Origin: an uncultured Bacilli bacterium
GTDB taxonomy: Bacteria > Bacillota_I > Bacilli_A > RF39 > UBA660
Reading direction: 5' to 3'
Assembly (NCBI GenBank): GCA_934101625.1
Contig: CAKORV010000008.1
Span: 1 to 37,816, forward strand
DNA length: 37,816 nt
Made by a program: the position numbers and the translations under genes. The notes below the pieces were generated by a model. The model saw nothing but the letters and a program-made list of their open reading frames with translations, did no database searches and was not told the DNA's origin. Below, one piece after another: positions 7,354 to 14,939 of this stretch; the stretch's first letter is position 1; each line of letters opens with the position of its first letter.

Positions 7354-10300
7354 ATGATTGAAAATTTATTTGATTTTGATATATATAATAAAATGAAAAT
7401 TTCTGTTAGTCCCAATGAAATATACAATCAATTATTATTGTATATCTTTTTTCATTGCAAAAAAAACTTAATTATTGTTACTCCTAATTTAACAGAAGCA
7501 AATAAACTATATTCTAATTTAACTAAAAATTACAAAAATGTATATATATTTCCTGATGATGATTATTTAACTAAAAGGGCAATTGCTACATCTCCTGAAT
7601 TAACATTTATGCGAATGAAGTTTTTGAATAATATCAATAAAAAAGATAGTTTTATTTTAATTTGTCATACAAATAGTATTTTAAAAAAATTACCTAGTAA
7701 AGAACAATTAAATAGTAAGAATATTGTGTTAAATGAAGAAGATGAAGTAGATAGAAATAAGTTAATTGAAAAATTGGATAGTATAGGATATAAAAGAGAG
7801 AGTCTTGTTACTAATACAGGTGAATATAGTGTAAGAGGATTTGTAATTGATATTTTTCCTATATTTGAAAATCATCCTATAAGAATTGAGTTTTTTGATA
7901 ATATTATTGAGAATATAAAGTTTTTTGATGAAAACACACAATTAAGTAATGAAAAAATTAAATCTTATATAGTTAAGCCTTTAGTTGATGAATATGATAA
8001 TTCTAATTATTCAGTTATGGATTATGTAGAAAATAGTATATTAATTTATCAAGATTACGAACAGATAAAAAATGTTGAAAAAAATATAAATACTCAGATG
8101 AAATATTATGATGATTTTAGTTCTATACTTAAACTTGAAGATATAAGTAATGATTTTATTTTAAATATAGATACTTTGGACAATAATGATGATCATGATT
8201 TAATAATATCAGCTAAAGAAATAATAAATTATAATAATGATATAAAAAAATATATTGATGATTTAAACATTACAAAAGGAGTTTTATGTACAACTGATAA
8301 AGATTTTATTAAATCTTTAAAAATAAATAATAAAGTACTAAATATTGATATTAATAGTGGTTTTATTTATAATGAACAATATTATTATTCAAAAAATGAT
8401 TTGAGCTTTATAAATAGTAGAATTAAATATGATACTGGTTATAAGTTAGGAAAAAAAATTGAATCTCTTGATAAATTAGAAGTGGGAGATTATGTTGTTC
8501 ATAAAAGCAATGGTATCGGTGTATATATGGGAATTTCTACAATTACAAAAAATGGTCAATCAAAAGATTATATTCTTATAAAATATAAGGGTGATGATAA
8601 ATTATATTTACCTGTTGATGATTTAAATAAATTGTACAAATATTCTTCTAAAGATGGTGCGAAGCCAGTTATTCATAAATTAAATAGTATTGAATGGCAA
8701 AAAACAAAATTAAAAATTAAAAATAAAATAAAAGATATAAGTAATGAATTAATTCAAATTTATAAAAAAAGGAATATTTCTAAGGTTGAGCCTTTTGATA
8801 AGGACACACCTGAGCAACAAATCTTTGAAAATGAATTTATTTTTGATGAAACGCCTGATCAGCTTAAATGTACAGCTGAAATAAAAAAAGATTTAGAAAG
8901 TTCTAAACCTATGGATAGATTGTTATGCGGAGATGTAGGATACGGAAAAACAGAAGTTATTTTTAGAGCTATTTTTAAAGCAGTTATGAATGGAAAACAA
9001 GTTATGTATTTGTGTCCAACAACTTTATTGAGTTATCAGCAATATACTTCTGCTTTAAGCAGATTTAAAAATTTTGCAGTTAATATTCAATTATTAAATA
9101 GATATACTTCTAAAAAAGAGGAAAATACTATTTTAGAAGATTTAAGCAATGGCAAAATTGATGTTATATTCGGAACTCATAAATTATTAAATTCTGATAT
9201 TAAATATAAAGATTTAGGATTATTGGTTATTGATGAAGAGCAAAGATTCGGTGTAATGCATAAAGAAAAAATAAAAGAAATTAAATCAAATGTTCATGTT
9301 CTAAGTGTATCAGCTACTCCTATTCCTAGAAGTTTGCAAATGAGTTTAATTGGAATTAGAGATTTATCATTAATTGAAACACCTCCATCTAGTAAATTAC
9401 CTGTTCAAACTTATGTGATAGGTTATGATCCTTATATTGTAAGAGAAGTTATTTTAAAAGAAAAAGCTAGGTATGGGCAATCCTTTATTTTATATAATAA
9501 AGTTGAAAATATGGAAGATGTTGTATCTAGTTTGAGAAAATTAATACCGGAGGTTACTATTTGTTATGCACATGGTAAAATGAAAAAGGATGATATGCAG
9601 GATGTAATTTATGATTTTAATCAAGGTAATTTTGATGTTTTAGTTAGTACAACAATTATAGAAAACGGTATAGATGTCCCTAATGCCAATACAATTATTG
9701 TAATAGATGCTGATTATTTTGGATTGAGTCAATTGTATCAAATAAGAGGTAGAGTTGGAAGAAGTGATAAACAAGCATATGCTTATTTAATGTATAATAA
9801 ACAAAGAGTTTTAACAGAAACTGCTATAAAACGTCTTGATGCGATAAAAGAATTTACCGAATTAGGTAGTGGTTATAAAATAGCTATGAGAGATTTAAGC
9901 ATAAGAGGTGCTGGGGACTTATTAGGCAGTGAACAAGCTGGATTTATTGATAGTGTTGGAGTAGATTTATATATAGAACTTATTAATGAAGAATTAAGTG
10001 GAAAACCAGAATTTGATGAGGAAAATAGCAATGATGTTAAAATTGATGATGTTCAAAATCATATTGATAATACTTACACAAATGAAGATAATATAATAAT
10101 AGAATTACATAAAAAAATATCTTCAATTACTAATTTTGAAGATTATAAAACATTGTATAATGAAATTGAGGATAGATTTGGAATAGTAGATGAAAATTTA
10201 AATTTATATATGTACGAAATATTAGTACAAAGTTTAATAAATAAATTAAATATTAATGTTATTGTTAATGATAATGGTAAATTTACTTTGAAATTATCTT

Positions 10301-10485
10301 CTGATATATATAAAATGTTAAATATTGAAAGATTATTTATAGAAGCTACAAAGATTTGTACAAGATTTAATTTTGTATACAGAGGAAATATTATTTTTAT
10401 TTCAATACCAAAACTTAATTTAGAAAAACATTATTTATATTATGTTTATGATTTACTTAATTATATTGAAAAAAATAGAAAGTAA
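7354..10485 (+). CDS. mfd: Transcription-repair coupling factor
   Basis: Mfd removes RNA polymerase stalled at lesions and recruits UvrA. In order: a UvrB-like N-terminal module (YSVRGFVIDIFP near residues 156-167), the RNA-polymerase-interaction domain (VGDYVVHKSNGIGVYMG near 376-392), a RecG-like translocase with Walker A GDVGYGKTE near 525-533 and DEEQ at 627-630, then the TRCF C-terminal domain. At 1043 residues it is about 100 shorter than most Bacillota Mfd, mainly in the N-terminal part. Its last codons (Asn-Arg-Lys-stop) form one arm of a two-way terminator. Confidence 0.97.
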   Translation: MIENLFDFDIYNKMKISVSPNEIYNQLLLYIFFHCKKNLIIVTPNLTEANKLYSNLTKNYKNVYIFPDDDYLTKRAIATSPELTFMRMKFLNNINKKDSFILICHTNSILKKLPSKEQLNSKNIVLNEEDEVDRNKLIEKLDSIGYKRESLVTNTGEYSVRGFVIDIFPIFENHPIRIEFFDNIIENIKFFDENTQLSNEKIKSYIVKPLVDEYDNSNYSVMDYVENSILIYQDYEQIKNVEKNINTQMKYYDDFSSILKLEDISNDFILNIDTLDNNDDHDLIISAKEIINYNNDIKKYIDDLNITKGVLCTTDKDFIKSLKINNKVLNIDINSGFIYNEQYYYSKNDLSFINSRIKYDTGYKLGKKIESLDKLEVGDYVVHKSNGIGVYMGISTITKNGQSKDYILIKYKGDDKLYLPVDDLNKLYKYSSKDGAKPVIHKLNSIEWQKTKLKIKNKIKDISNELIQIYKKRNISKVEPFDKDTPEQQIFENEFIFDETPDQLKCTAEIKKDLESSKPMDRLLCGDVGYGKTEVIFRAIFKAVMNGKQVMYLCPTTLLSYQQYTSALSRFKNFAVNIQLLNRYTSKKEENTILEDLSNGKIDVIFGTHKLLNSDIKYKDLGLLVIDEEQRFGVMHKEKIKEIKSNVHVLSVSATPIPRSLQMSLIGIRDLSLIETPPSSKLPVQTYVIGYDPYIVREVILKEKARYGQSFILYNKVENMEDVVSSLRKLIPEVTICYAHGKMKKDDMQDVIYDFNQGNFDVLVSTTIIENGIDVPNANTIIVIDADYFGLSQLYQIRGRVGRSDKQAYAYLMYNKQRVLTETAIKRLDAIKEFTELGSGYKIAMRDLSIRGAGDLLGSEQAGFIDSVGVDLYIELINEELSGKPEFDEENSNDVKIDDVQNHIDNTYTNEDNIIIELHKKISSITNFEDYKTLYNEIEDRFGIVDENLNLYMYEILVQSLINKLNINVIVNDNGKFTLKLSSDIYKMLNIERLFIEATKICTRFNFVYRGNIIFISIPKLNLEKHYLYYVYDLLNYIEKNRK

Positions 10486-10506
10486 TTAAATTTTACTTTC
10501 TATTTT
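10472..10506. terminator. Bidirectional terminator built from the coding ends of mfd and ppa
   Basis: Arms 10472-10485 and 10493-10506 are a perfect 14-bp inverted repeat with a 7-base loop. Each arm contains AAT AGA AAG TAA, the last three codons and stop of its gene, so mfd (+) and ppa (-) both end Asn-Arg-Lys. A/T runs flank both sides. Confidence 0.8.
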
Positions 10507-10981
10507 CATATGCTTTTTTACATTTCTCTATTAAATCAAGAGCTTCCTTTTTGTTGTGAAAATCTTTTACAGTAACTTTTATATTTTGCAAAGTTTTATA
10601 GTTTTGAAAAAAGTCTTTGATTTCTGATTTTTGATGTTCAGTTAAATCTTCTAATTTGTTAATGTTTTCAAATCTTGGATCTTTATCTACTACTGCTATA
10701 ATTTTCTCATCGTGTGCACCATTATCTATTACTGTAAGATATCCAATTACTCTTGCATCTACAACACATCCGGGAAATGTTGGATAAGTACTTATAACTA
10801 ATATGTCTAGAGGATCTCCATCTGGTGCAATTGTGTTTTCTATAAATCCATATTCTCCTGGATATGTAAGTGCACTATATAAAACTCTATCTAATTTAAT
10901 TCTTCCAGTTTCTTTTTTTATTTCAAATTTGTTTTTTGTACCCATTGGTATTTCTATTATTGATTCTACTATATTGTTCAT
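10493..10981 (-). CDS. ppa: Inorganic pyrophosphatase (family I, soluble)
   Basis: Hydrolyses pyrophosphate and so drives biosynthetic reactions. The metal site DGDPLD lies at residues 54-59, with KNKFE at 16-20, PGEYGFI at 41-47 and DEKIIAV at 91-97, all typical of the family I enzyme. At 162 residues it is slightly short of the usual 165-180. It is alone on the - strand between mfd and spoVT, with its own consensus promoter. Most Bacilli use the unrelated family II enzyme, so family I is a mild lineage clue. Confidence 0.95.
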   Translation of the reverse strand: MNNIVESIIEIPMGTKNKFEIKKETGRIKLDRVLYSALTYPGEYGFIENTIAPDGDPLDILVISTYPTFPGCVVDARVIGYLTVIDNGAHDEKIIAVVDKDPRFENINKLEDLTEHQKSEIKDFFQNYKTLQNIKVTVKDFHNKKEALDLIEKCKKAYENRK

Positions 10982-10997
10982 TATATCACCTAAAATA

Positions 10998-11026
10998 AGT
11001 ATAATTTAATAATTAATGATTGTCAA
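10998..11026 (-). promoter_or_regulatory. Consensus promoter for ppa
   Basis: On the - strand TTGACA (11026-11021), a 17-base spacer and TATACT (11003-10998) form a near-perfect housekeeping promoter. It would give a leader of roughly 10 bases containing the AGGTGA ribosome binding site. Confidence 0.82.
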
Positions 11027-11073
11027 ATGGTATATTTATTTAATTGTGTGTAAAAATAAATTTAGAGGTGAAT

Positions 11074-11580
11074 ATGAAAAATACAGGAGTGATAAGAAAA
11101 ATTGATGAATTAGGTAGAATAGTAATACCAAAGGAAATTAGAAAAACACTAAATATTGGTACAGGAGATGATTTACAAATATATGTGGAAAATGATAGTA
11201 TTGTTTTAAAAAAATATATTAAAATGTTATCTTTAAAGGAAAAATCCTATCAGTTAATTAAAGAAATATCAAAATTTACAAAATCTTTAATTTATGTAAG
11301 TGATAAAGAAAATATTATAGTAAGTAGTAATAATGTTGATATAAATACGAAATTAAGTAAAAATATTTTGTCTTTTATAAGTGAAAGAAAAGAATTTACT
11401 GATTATGGTTGTATTTTTGATGAAGATAATAATGAATATGTTTATTATTATGGTTTACCTATTATTGTGGATGCAGATGCAATTGGTAGTGTTATTGTAG
11501 TTAATAAATCAAAATTAACAGAGAAAGACATACTTTTAATTAGTATTTTAAGAAATTTAATAATACTTAATGTTTTTTAG
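11074..11580 (+). CDS. spoVT: SpoVT-like AbrB-family transcription regulator
   Basis: SpoVT is a forespore regulator of sigma-G genes in B. subtilis. Residues 1-48 form an AbrB swapped-hairpin DNA-binding domain (GVIRKIDELGRIVIPKEIRK), and residues about 55-168 are compatible with the GAF-like domain of SpoVT. At 168 residues it is close to SpoVT (178) and much longer than AbrB (about 95). The start at 11074 has AGAGGTG just upstream; an earlier in-frame codon has no such site. It lies after mfd as in B. subtilis, with ppa inserted between. AbrB-GAF regulators also occur outside sporulation. Confidence 0.82.
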   Translation: MKNTGVIRKIDELGRIVIPKEIRKTLNIGTGDDLQIYVENDSIVLKKYIKMLSLKEKSYQLIKEISKFTKSLIYVSDKENIIVSSNNVDINTKLSKNILSFISERKEFTDYGCIFDEDNNEYVYYYGLPIIVDADAIGSVIVVNKSKLTEKDILLISILRNLIILNVF

Positions 11581-11619
11581 TTTTTTATTCAGGTTAATAG
11601 TAAAAATGATGAAAAAAGG

Positions 11620-11648
11620 TTGAAATATCATTAAAAAAATGTTATATT
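11620..11648 (+). promoter_or_regulatory. Promoter of rpmE
   Basis: TTGAAA at 11620-11625, a 17-base spacer and TATATT at 11643-11648. Transcription should start near 11655, leaving a leader of about 45 bases that contains the hairpin at 11667-11682. Confidence 0.68.
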
Positions 11649-11666
11649 ATCTTTCGAAGAGTTTCT

Positions 11667-11682
11667 ATAGTTATGTAACTAT
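11667..11682 (+). promoter_or_regulatory. Leader hairpin upstream of rpmE (candidate L31 autoregulatory element)
   Basis: ATAGTTA and TAACTAT pair perfectly around a two-base TG, just before the AAAGGAGA ribosome binding site. Ribosomal protein L31 mRNA leaders that bind L31 are known in Firmicutes. I infer a similar role from position only; the short form here may be a simple translation-control hairpin. Confidence 0.4.
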
Positions 11683-11700
11683 GGCGAAAGGAGAATATAT

Positions 11701-11898
11701 ATGAAAAAAGGAATTCATCCAGAACTAAAGGAATGTAAAGTTAAATGTGCTTGTGGTAATGAATTTATTACAAAAAGTACTAAAAGTGAAATACAACTTG
11801 AAACTTGTGATAAATGTCACTCATTTTATACTGGTAAAAGAGTAGCTGCAAGAACAGGTAATGTTCAAAAATTCAAAGAAAAATATGGTATTAAATAG
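11701..11898 (+). CDS. rpmE: 50S ribosomal protein L31 (zinc-binding type)
   Basis: L31 bridges the two ribosomal subunits. The 65-residue protein starts MKKGIHPE and has the zinc ligands Cys16, Cys18, Cys36 and Cys39 (CAC and CDKC), so it is the C+ form, which also serves as a zinc store. It ends GNVQKFKEKYGIK, as is usual. AAAGGAGA lies eight bases before the ATG. It is monocistronic, with its own promoter and terminator. Confidence 0.96.
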   Translation: MKKGIHPELKECKVKCACGNEFITKSTKSEIQLETCDKCHSFYTGKRVAARTGNVQKFKEKYGIK

Positions 11899-11921
11899 TC
11901 TGAATATTGACTATTTTTTAT
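11893..11921 (+). terminator. Terminator of rpmE overlapping its stop codon
   Basis: AAATAGTC (11893-11900) pairs with GACTATTT (11909-11916) around an 8-base loop, followed by a T run. The TAG stop is in the left arm. Confidence 0.78.
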
Positions 11922-11951
11922 TTTATACTTTTTTTTTTTGATAAAAGCACC

Positions 11952-11957
11952 TATAAT
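11952..11957 (+). promoter_or_regulatory. -10 box upstream of the rpiB-type gene
   Basis: TATAAT at 11952-11957 lies 17 bases before the ATG at 11975, just after a run of eleven Ts. No good -35 is seen. Confidence 0.45.
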
Positions 11958-11974
11958 ATAGTTAGGTGATAAAA

Positions 11975-12424
11975 ATGATAATTGGAGTGGCTTCTGACCA
12001 TAGAGGATATAAAAATAAAATGAAAGTTATTAAATATTTAAAAAGGAAAAATATTGATTATGTAGATTATGGAACTGATAGTACTGAAAGTGTTGATTAT
12101 AATGATTATGCTTTAAAGGTTTGCAATGCTATTAATAAAGGTGAAATAACCAATGGTATTTTGATATGTGGAACTGGTATTGGAATGTCTATAATGGCAA
12201 ATAAGGTTAATGGTATAATGTGTGCTAAAGTTGATAGTGCAAAAGAAGCACGATTGGCAAAAGAACATAATAATGCTAATTGTATTAGTATGAGTGAAGA
12301 TTTATCTTATATAGAGATTAAAGATATATTAAATTCTTATTTAAATTCTTCTTTTATTAATGAGGAAAAATATAATAGGAGAATTAATAAAATTAAAAAT
12401 ATAGAAAAATTAAATAAAAATTAG
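11975..12424 (+). CDS. rpiB: Ribose-5-phosphate isomerase B (RpiB/LacAB family)
   Basis: Interconverts ribose 5-phosphate and ribulose 5-phosphate in the pentose phosphate pathway. MIIGVASDHRGYKNK at the start and GILICGTGIGMSIMANKV near residues 60-77 are the family signatures; the Cys in ICGTGIG is the general base. Length is 149 residues, as usual. I chose the ATG at 11975, five bases after TTAGGTGAT; a GTG at 11966 overlaps that ribosome site. LacA/LacB sugar isomerases share the fold, but nothing nearby suggests galactose use. Confidence 0.88.
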   Translation: MIIGVASDHRGYKNKMKVIKYLKRKNIDYVDYGTDSTESVDYNDYALKVCNAINKGEITNGILICGTGIGMSIMANKVNGIMCAKVDSAKEARLAKEHNNANCISMSEDLSYIEIKDILNSYLNSSFINEEKYNRRINKIKNIEKLNKN

Positions 12425-12458
12425 TAATAAATTTGGATTAACTAGAATATATAATTAT

Positions 12459-13373
12459 ATGAGAAAATATTTAAAATATGTAATTTGTATTCTTGTTTTA
12501 ATTTTAATTAATATAATGTTATTAAAAAACAATGATGATGTTGTTAATACTAATTCTTTGCCTAAATATATTAGTGATAAAGATACTAGGGTTTATTATG
12601 AATCTATGGATAATGAAATGAATTTGAGAGATTATTTAATTGGTGTATTAGCTTGTGAAATGCCTGTACTTTTTGAAAAAGAAGCATTAAAAGCTGGTTC
12701 TATAACAGCTAGAACATTTTATTATAATAAAAAAAGTAATGATTCTAATTATATTACAACAGATAATGATCAATGTTATTTGTCAATTGAAAATATGAAA
12801 TTAAGATGGTTAAACAATTTTGAAAAGTATTATAATATTTTGAGTGATATAGTTGATAGTACTAATGGTGATGTTATTTACTATAATAATAAATTGATTA
12901 ATGCTTATTATTTTAGTACTAGTAACGGTAAAACAGAAGATGTAAGTTATGTTTTTGGTCAATCAGTACCTTATTTAGTTTCAGTTGATTCATCATGGGA
13001 TGCAAATGTTAATAAATATGAAGTTACTAACAATTATTCTAAGAAAGATTTTGTTAATAAATTAGAACTTAGTAACAATGATACTTTAAATATAGAGATT
13101 TTATCAAAAACGGTAAGTGGAAGAGTTGATAAAGTAAAAGTTAATAACAAAATTTTTTCAGGAGTAGAATTTAGAAAATTATTAGGCCTTCGTAGTACTG
13201 ATTTTACTTGTTATGTTAACGATGATATAATTTCTATTACTACAAGAGGTTATGGACATGGTGTTGGGATGAGTCAGTATGGAGCCAATGAGATGGCAAA
13301 AATGGGATATAATTATAATGATATCTTAAAACATTATTATTCAGGTGTTGAAATTCATAAATTTAACGTATAA
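12459..13373 (+). CDS. spoIID: Stage II sporulation protein D (SpoIID)
   Basis: SpoIID is a lytic transglycosylase that thins septal peptidoglycan with SpoIIM and SpoIIP, driving engulfment. It has an N-terminal membrane anchor (residues 6-23), the catalytic segment LIGVLACEMP with Glu67, then EALKAGSITARTFYY, and the C-terminal RGYGHGVGMSQYGA near residues 266-279. The 304 residues fit the family. No clear ribosome binding site is seen before the ATG, which is unusual here. It lies directly upstream of spoIIQ, as in many spore-forming clostridia and bacilli. SpoIID-like LytB proteins also occur in non-spore-formers. Confidence 0.88.
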   Translation: MRKYLKYVICILVLILINIMLLKNNDDVVNTNSLPKYISDKDTRVYYESMDNEMNLRDYLIGVLACEMPVLFEKEALKAGSITARTFYYNKKSNDSNYITTDNDQCYLSIENMKLRWLNNFEKYYNILSDIVDSTNGDVIYYNNKLINAYYFSTSNGKTEDVSYVFGQSVPYLVSVDSSWDANVNKYEVTNNYSKKDFVNKLELSNNDTLNIEILSKTVSGRVDKVKVNNKIFSGVEFRKLLGLRSTDFTCYVNDDIISITTRGYGHGVGMSQYGANEMAKMGYNYNDILKHYYSGVEIHKFNV

Positions 13374-13396
13374 ATCTTTATTTATTGTTCACAATA
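13368..13396 (+). promoter_or_regulatory. Candidate forespore-type (sigma-F/G-like) promoter of spoIIQ
   Basis: GTATA at 13368-13372, a 14-base gap and GTTCACAATA at 13387-13396 resemble the sigma-F pattern (GYATA, then GGNRANAMTW), with two mismatches in the -10. No sigma-A boxes are evident. B. subtilis spoIIQ is transcribed by sigma-F, which fits. AT-rich sequence makes chance matches likely. Confidence 0.35.
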
Positions 13397-13414
13397 CAAA
13401 TAGGAGAGTGAGCA

Positions 13415-14080
13415 ATGAAAAAATATAGTTTTAAAAAATTAATAGTACCTGGTATTTATTTTGTTTCTGTTATGGCTGTAATAGGTTGTATAACTTTGAC
13501 TATAACTGGGATAAACAGATATTTAGAAGAAAAGAAGGATTTTAAATATTCAGTTAATGGATTAATTGATAAAAAAAATAGTGATATTCAACCTGTTCAA
13601 GGGGATGAAAATAAAATTGAGAATAATACATCTGAAATCATAATAAGACCTTATAAATCAGATAGTGTAAGTGTAGGAAGATATTTTTATGATTTTGAGG
13701 GTGATGCGAAGAATCAAGAAAATTCTATAATTCTTTATGAAAATACTTATATGCAAAATTCTGGTGTAGATTATATTAGTGATAAGGAATTTGATGTAAT
13801 TGCTGTATTAAATGGTGTTATAAAAAGTATTGAGAAAGATGAAATTTTAGGAAATATAGTTAAAATAGAACATGAGAAAGATATTTATACTATTTATCAA
13901 GGAATAGACAATCTAAATGTTAAAGAAGGAGATACAGTAGAACAAGGACAGGTTATAGCAACTAGTGGTACGTCACAAATTAATTCAAAGTTTAATACAT
14001 CACTTCATTTTGAAGTATATTATAAAGGTACATTAATGGATCCAGAAAACTTTTATACATTAAATTTAAAAGATCTTTAA
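13415..14080 (+). CDS. spoIIQ: SpoIIQ-like LytM/M23-domain membrane protein
   Basis: In B. subtilis SpoIIQ spans the forespore membrane and binds SpoIIIAH across the gap to form the feeding-tube channel. This 221-residue protein has one transmembrane segment (about residues 9-31), a linker, and a C-terminal LytM fold. The metal site is degenerate: where active enzymes have HxGxD the sequence reads NSGVDY, and where they have HxHFE it reads SLHFE. It is therefore probably a structural, not a hydrolytic, LytM protein, like B. subtilis SpoIIQ. AGGAGAGTG precedes the ATG. It follows spoIID after 41 bases and ends before a strong terminator. Confidence 0.8.
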   Translation: MKKYSFKKLIVPGIYFVSVMAVIGCITLTITGINRYLEEKKDFKYSVNGLIDKKNSDIQPVQGDENKIENNTSEIIIRPYKSDSVSVGRYFYDFEGDAKNQENSIILYENTYMQNSGVDYISDKEFDVIAVLNGVIKSIEKDEILGNIVKIEHEKDIYTIYQGIDNLNVKEGDTVEQGQVIATSGTSQINSKFNTSLHFEVYYKGTLMDPENFYTLNLKDL

Positions 14081-14097
14081 TCTTAATAAGTATAAGG

Positions 14098-14123
14098 AAT
14101 ATAACGAAAGTTATATTTTTTTT
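14098..14123 (+). terminator. Terminator after spoIIQ
   Basis: AATATAAC (14098-14105) pairs with GTTATATT (14110-14117) around a GAAA tetraloop, followed by six further Ts. It separates the spoIID-spoIIQ unit from agrAC. Confidence 0.85.
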
Positions 14124-14142
14124 GAGAAAAAATTTAAAATAA

Positions 14143-14184
14143 ACCTGTAGACCCCTGTTCTTTCTTATAAATTAGTGGTATGAT
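14143..14184 (+). promoter_or_regulatory. agrA promoter region with paired CCTGT elements
   Basis: A -10 box TATGAT lies at 14179-14184. No good -35 is present. In its place sit two CCTGT copies at 14044+100 (14144-14148) and 14154-14158, exactly 10 bases (one helical turn) apart, in a GC-richer patch of AT-rich sequence. This suggests an activator site, possibly for AgrA itself; that is inference. Confidence 0.4.
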
Positions 14185-14219
14185 ATATATTAGATTTTTC
14201 GTAAAGTGAGGATTTGTAG

Positions 14220-14939
14220 ATGATTAAATTTGTAATATTAGAAGATAATAAATATCAAATGGAAGATATAACAAGATTGGTTATGAATTATATGTTGGAT
14301 ACTAACTATCAGTTTGATATCCTATGTTATGATAAAATAGAAGAAAATATTTTTACTGAGAGTAAGGATAGTTATGATAAGTTTGTCTTTTTACTTGATT
14401 ACTTTTTACCTAATGGTACTGGGATTGATGTGGCTAGAAGAATAAGAGAATATAATTGGGATAGTCCTATTGTTATTTTTACTGGTGAAGGAGAAGCTTT
14501 GGCAATGGATTCTTTTAAACAAAGATTGCAAATTTTGGATTTTGTTATTAAAGATGAAGAATTTCAAAAAAATCTTTTAGAATTATTTTCTATTTGTATT
14601 AGTCAACTTAATTATTCAGAGAAATTTTATGTTAAAAATAGTTGTAGATCTTATAATTTTGATTATGATAGAATTTTATATATATACAAATGTAATAATG
14701 AAAGAAGAATTAATGTGGTAACTGATTATGGGATATTTACATTAACTTATACTTTAGAAAGATTTAATAAATATTTAACTAAGAATTATGTTTATTCTCA
14801 TAAGTCGTGTATTGTTAATATAGCAAGAGTTAAAGAGTTTAATTGGAAAGAAAGTAAAGTAGTTTTTGATAATGGTGATGAAGTTTATATGTTATCTAGA
14901 CTACGTAAGAAAGAGTTGATGAAAATTGCAAATCGTTAG
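14220..14939 (+). CDS. agrA: AgrA-type response regulator (receiver + LytTR DNA-binding domain)
   Basis: AgrA is the transcription factor activated by AgrC when the peptide signal accumulates. Residues 1-120 form a receiver with acidic Glu8 and Asp9, phospho-acceptor Asp60 (LLDYFLPNGTG), Thr88 and Lys111. Residues about 135-237 are a LytTR domain with the typical YVYSHKSCIVNIARVK stretch (190-205). Total length of 239 matches AgrA. It overlaps agrC by 14 bases, and a terminator and a new promoter lie just upstream. The two genes and the nearby agrBD make the assignment firm. Confidence 0.92.
   Translation: MIKFVILEDNKYQMEDITRLVMNYMLDTNYQFDILCYDKIEENIFTESKDSYDKFVFLLDYFLPNGTGIDVARRIREYNWDSPIVIFTGEGEALAMDSFKQRLQILDFVIKDEEFQKNLLELFSICISQLNYSEKFYVKNSCRSYNFDYDRILYIYKCNNERRINVVTDYGIFTLTYTLERFNKYLTKNYVYSHKSCIVNIARVKEFNWKESKVVFDNGDEVYMLSRLRKKELMKIANR

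Noticed and set aside
10766..10780. Possible second Noc site in ppa (ATCCGGGAAAT)
   Set aside because: Only one half matches; the other half breaks the palindrome.
11044..11073. Longer N-terminus for the SpoVT-like protein
   Set aside because: The extra ten codons cover the AGAGGTG ribosome site; AbrB domains begin at MKNTGVIRKID.
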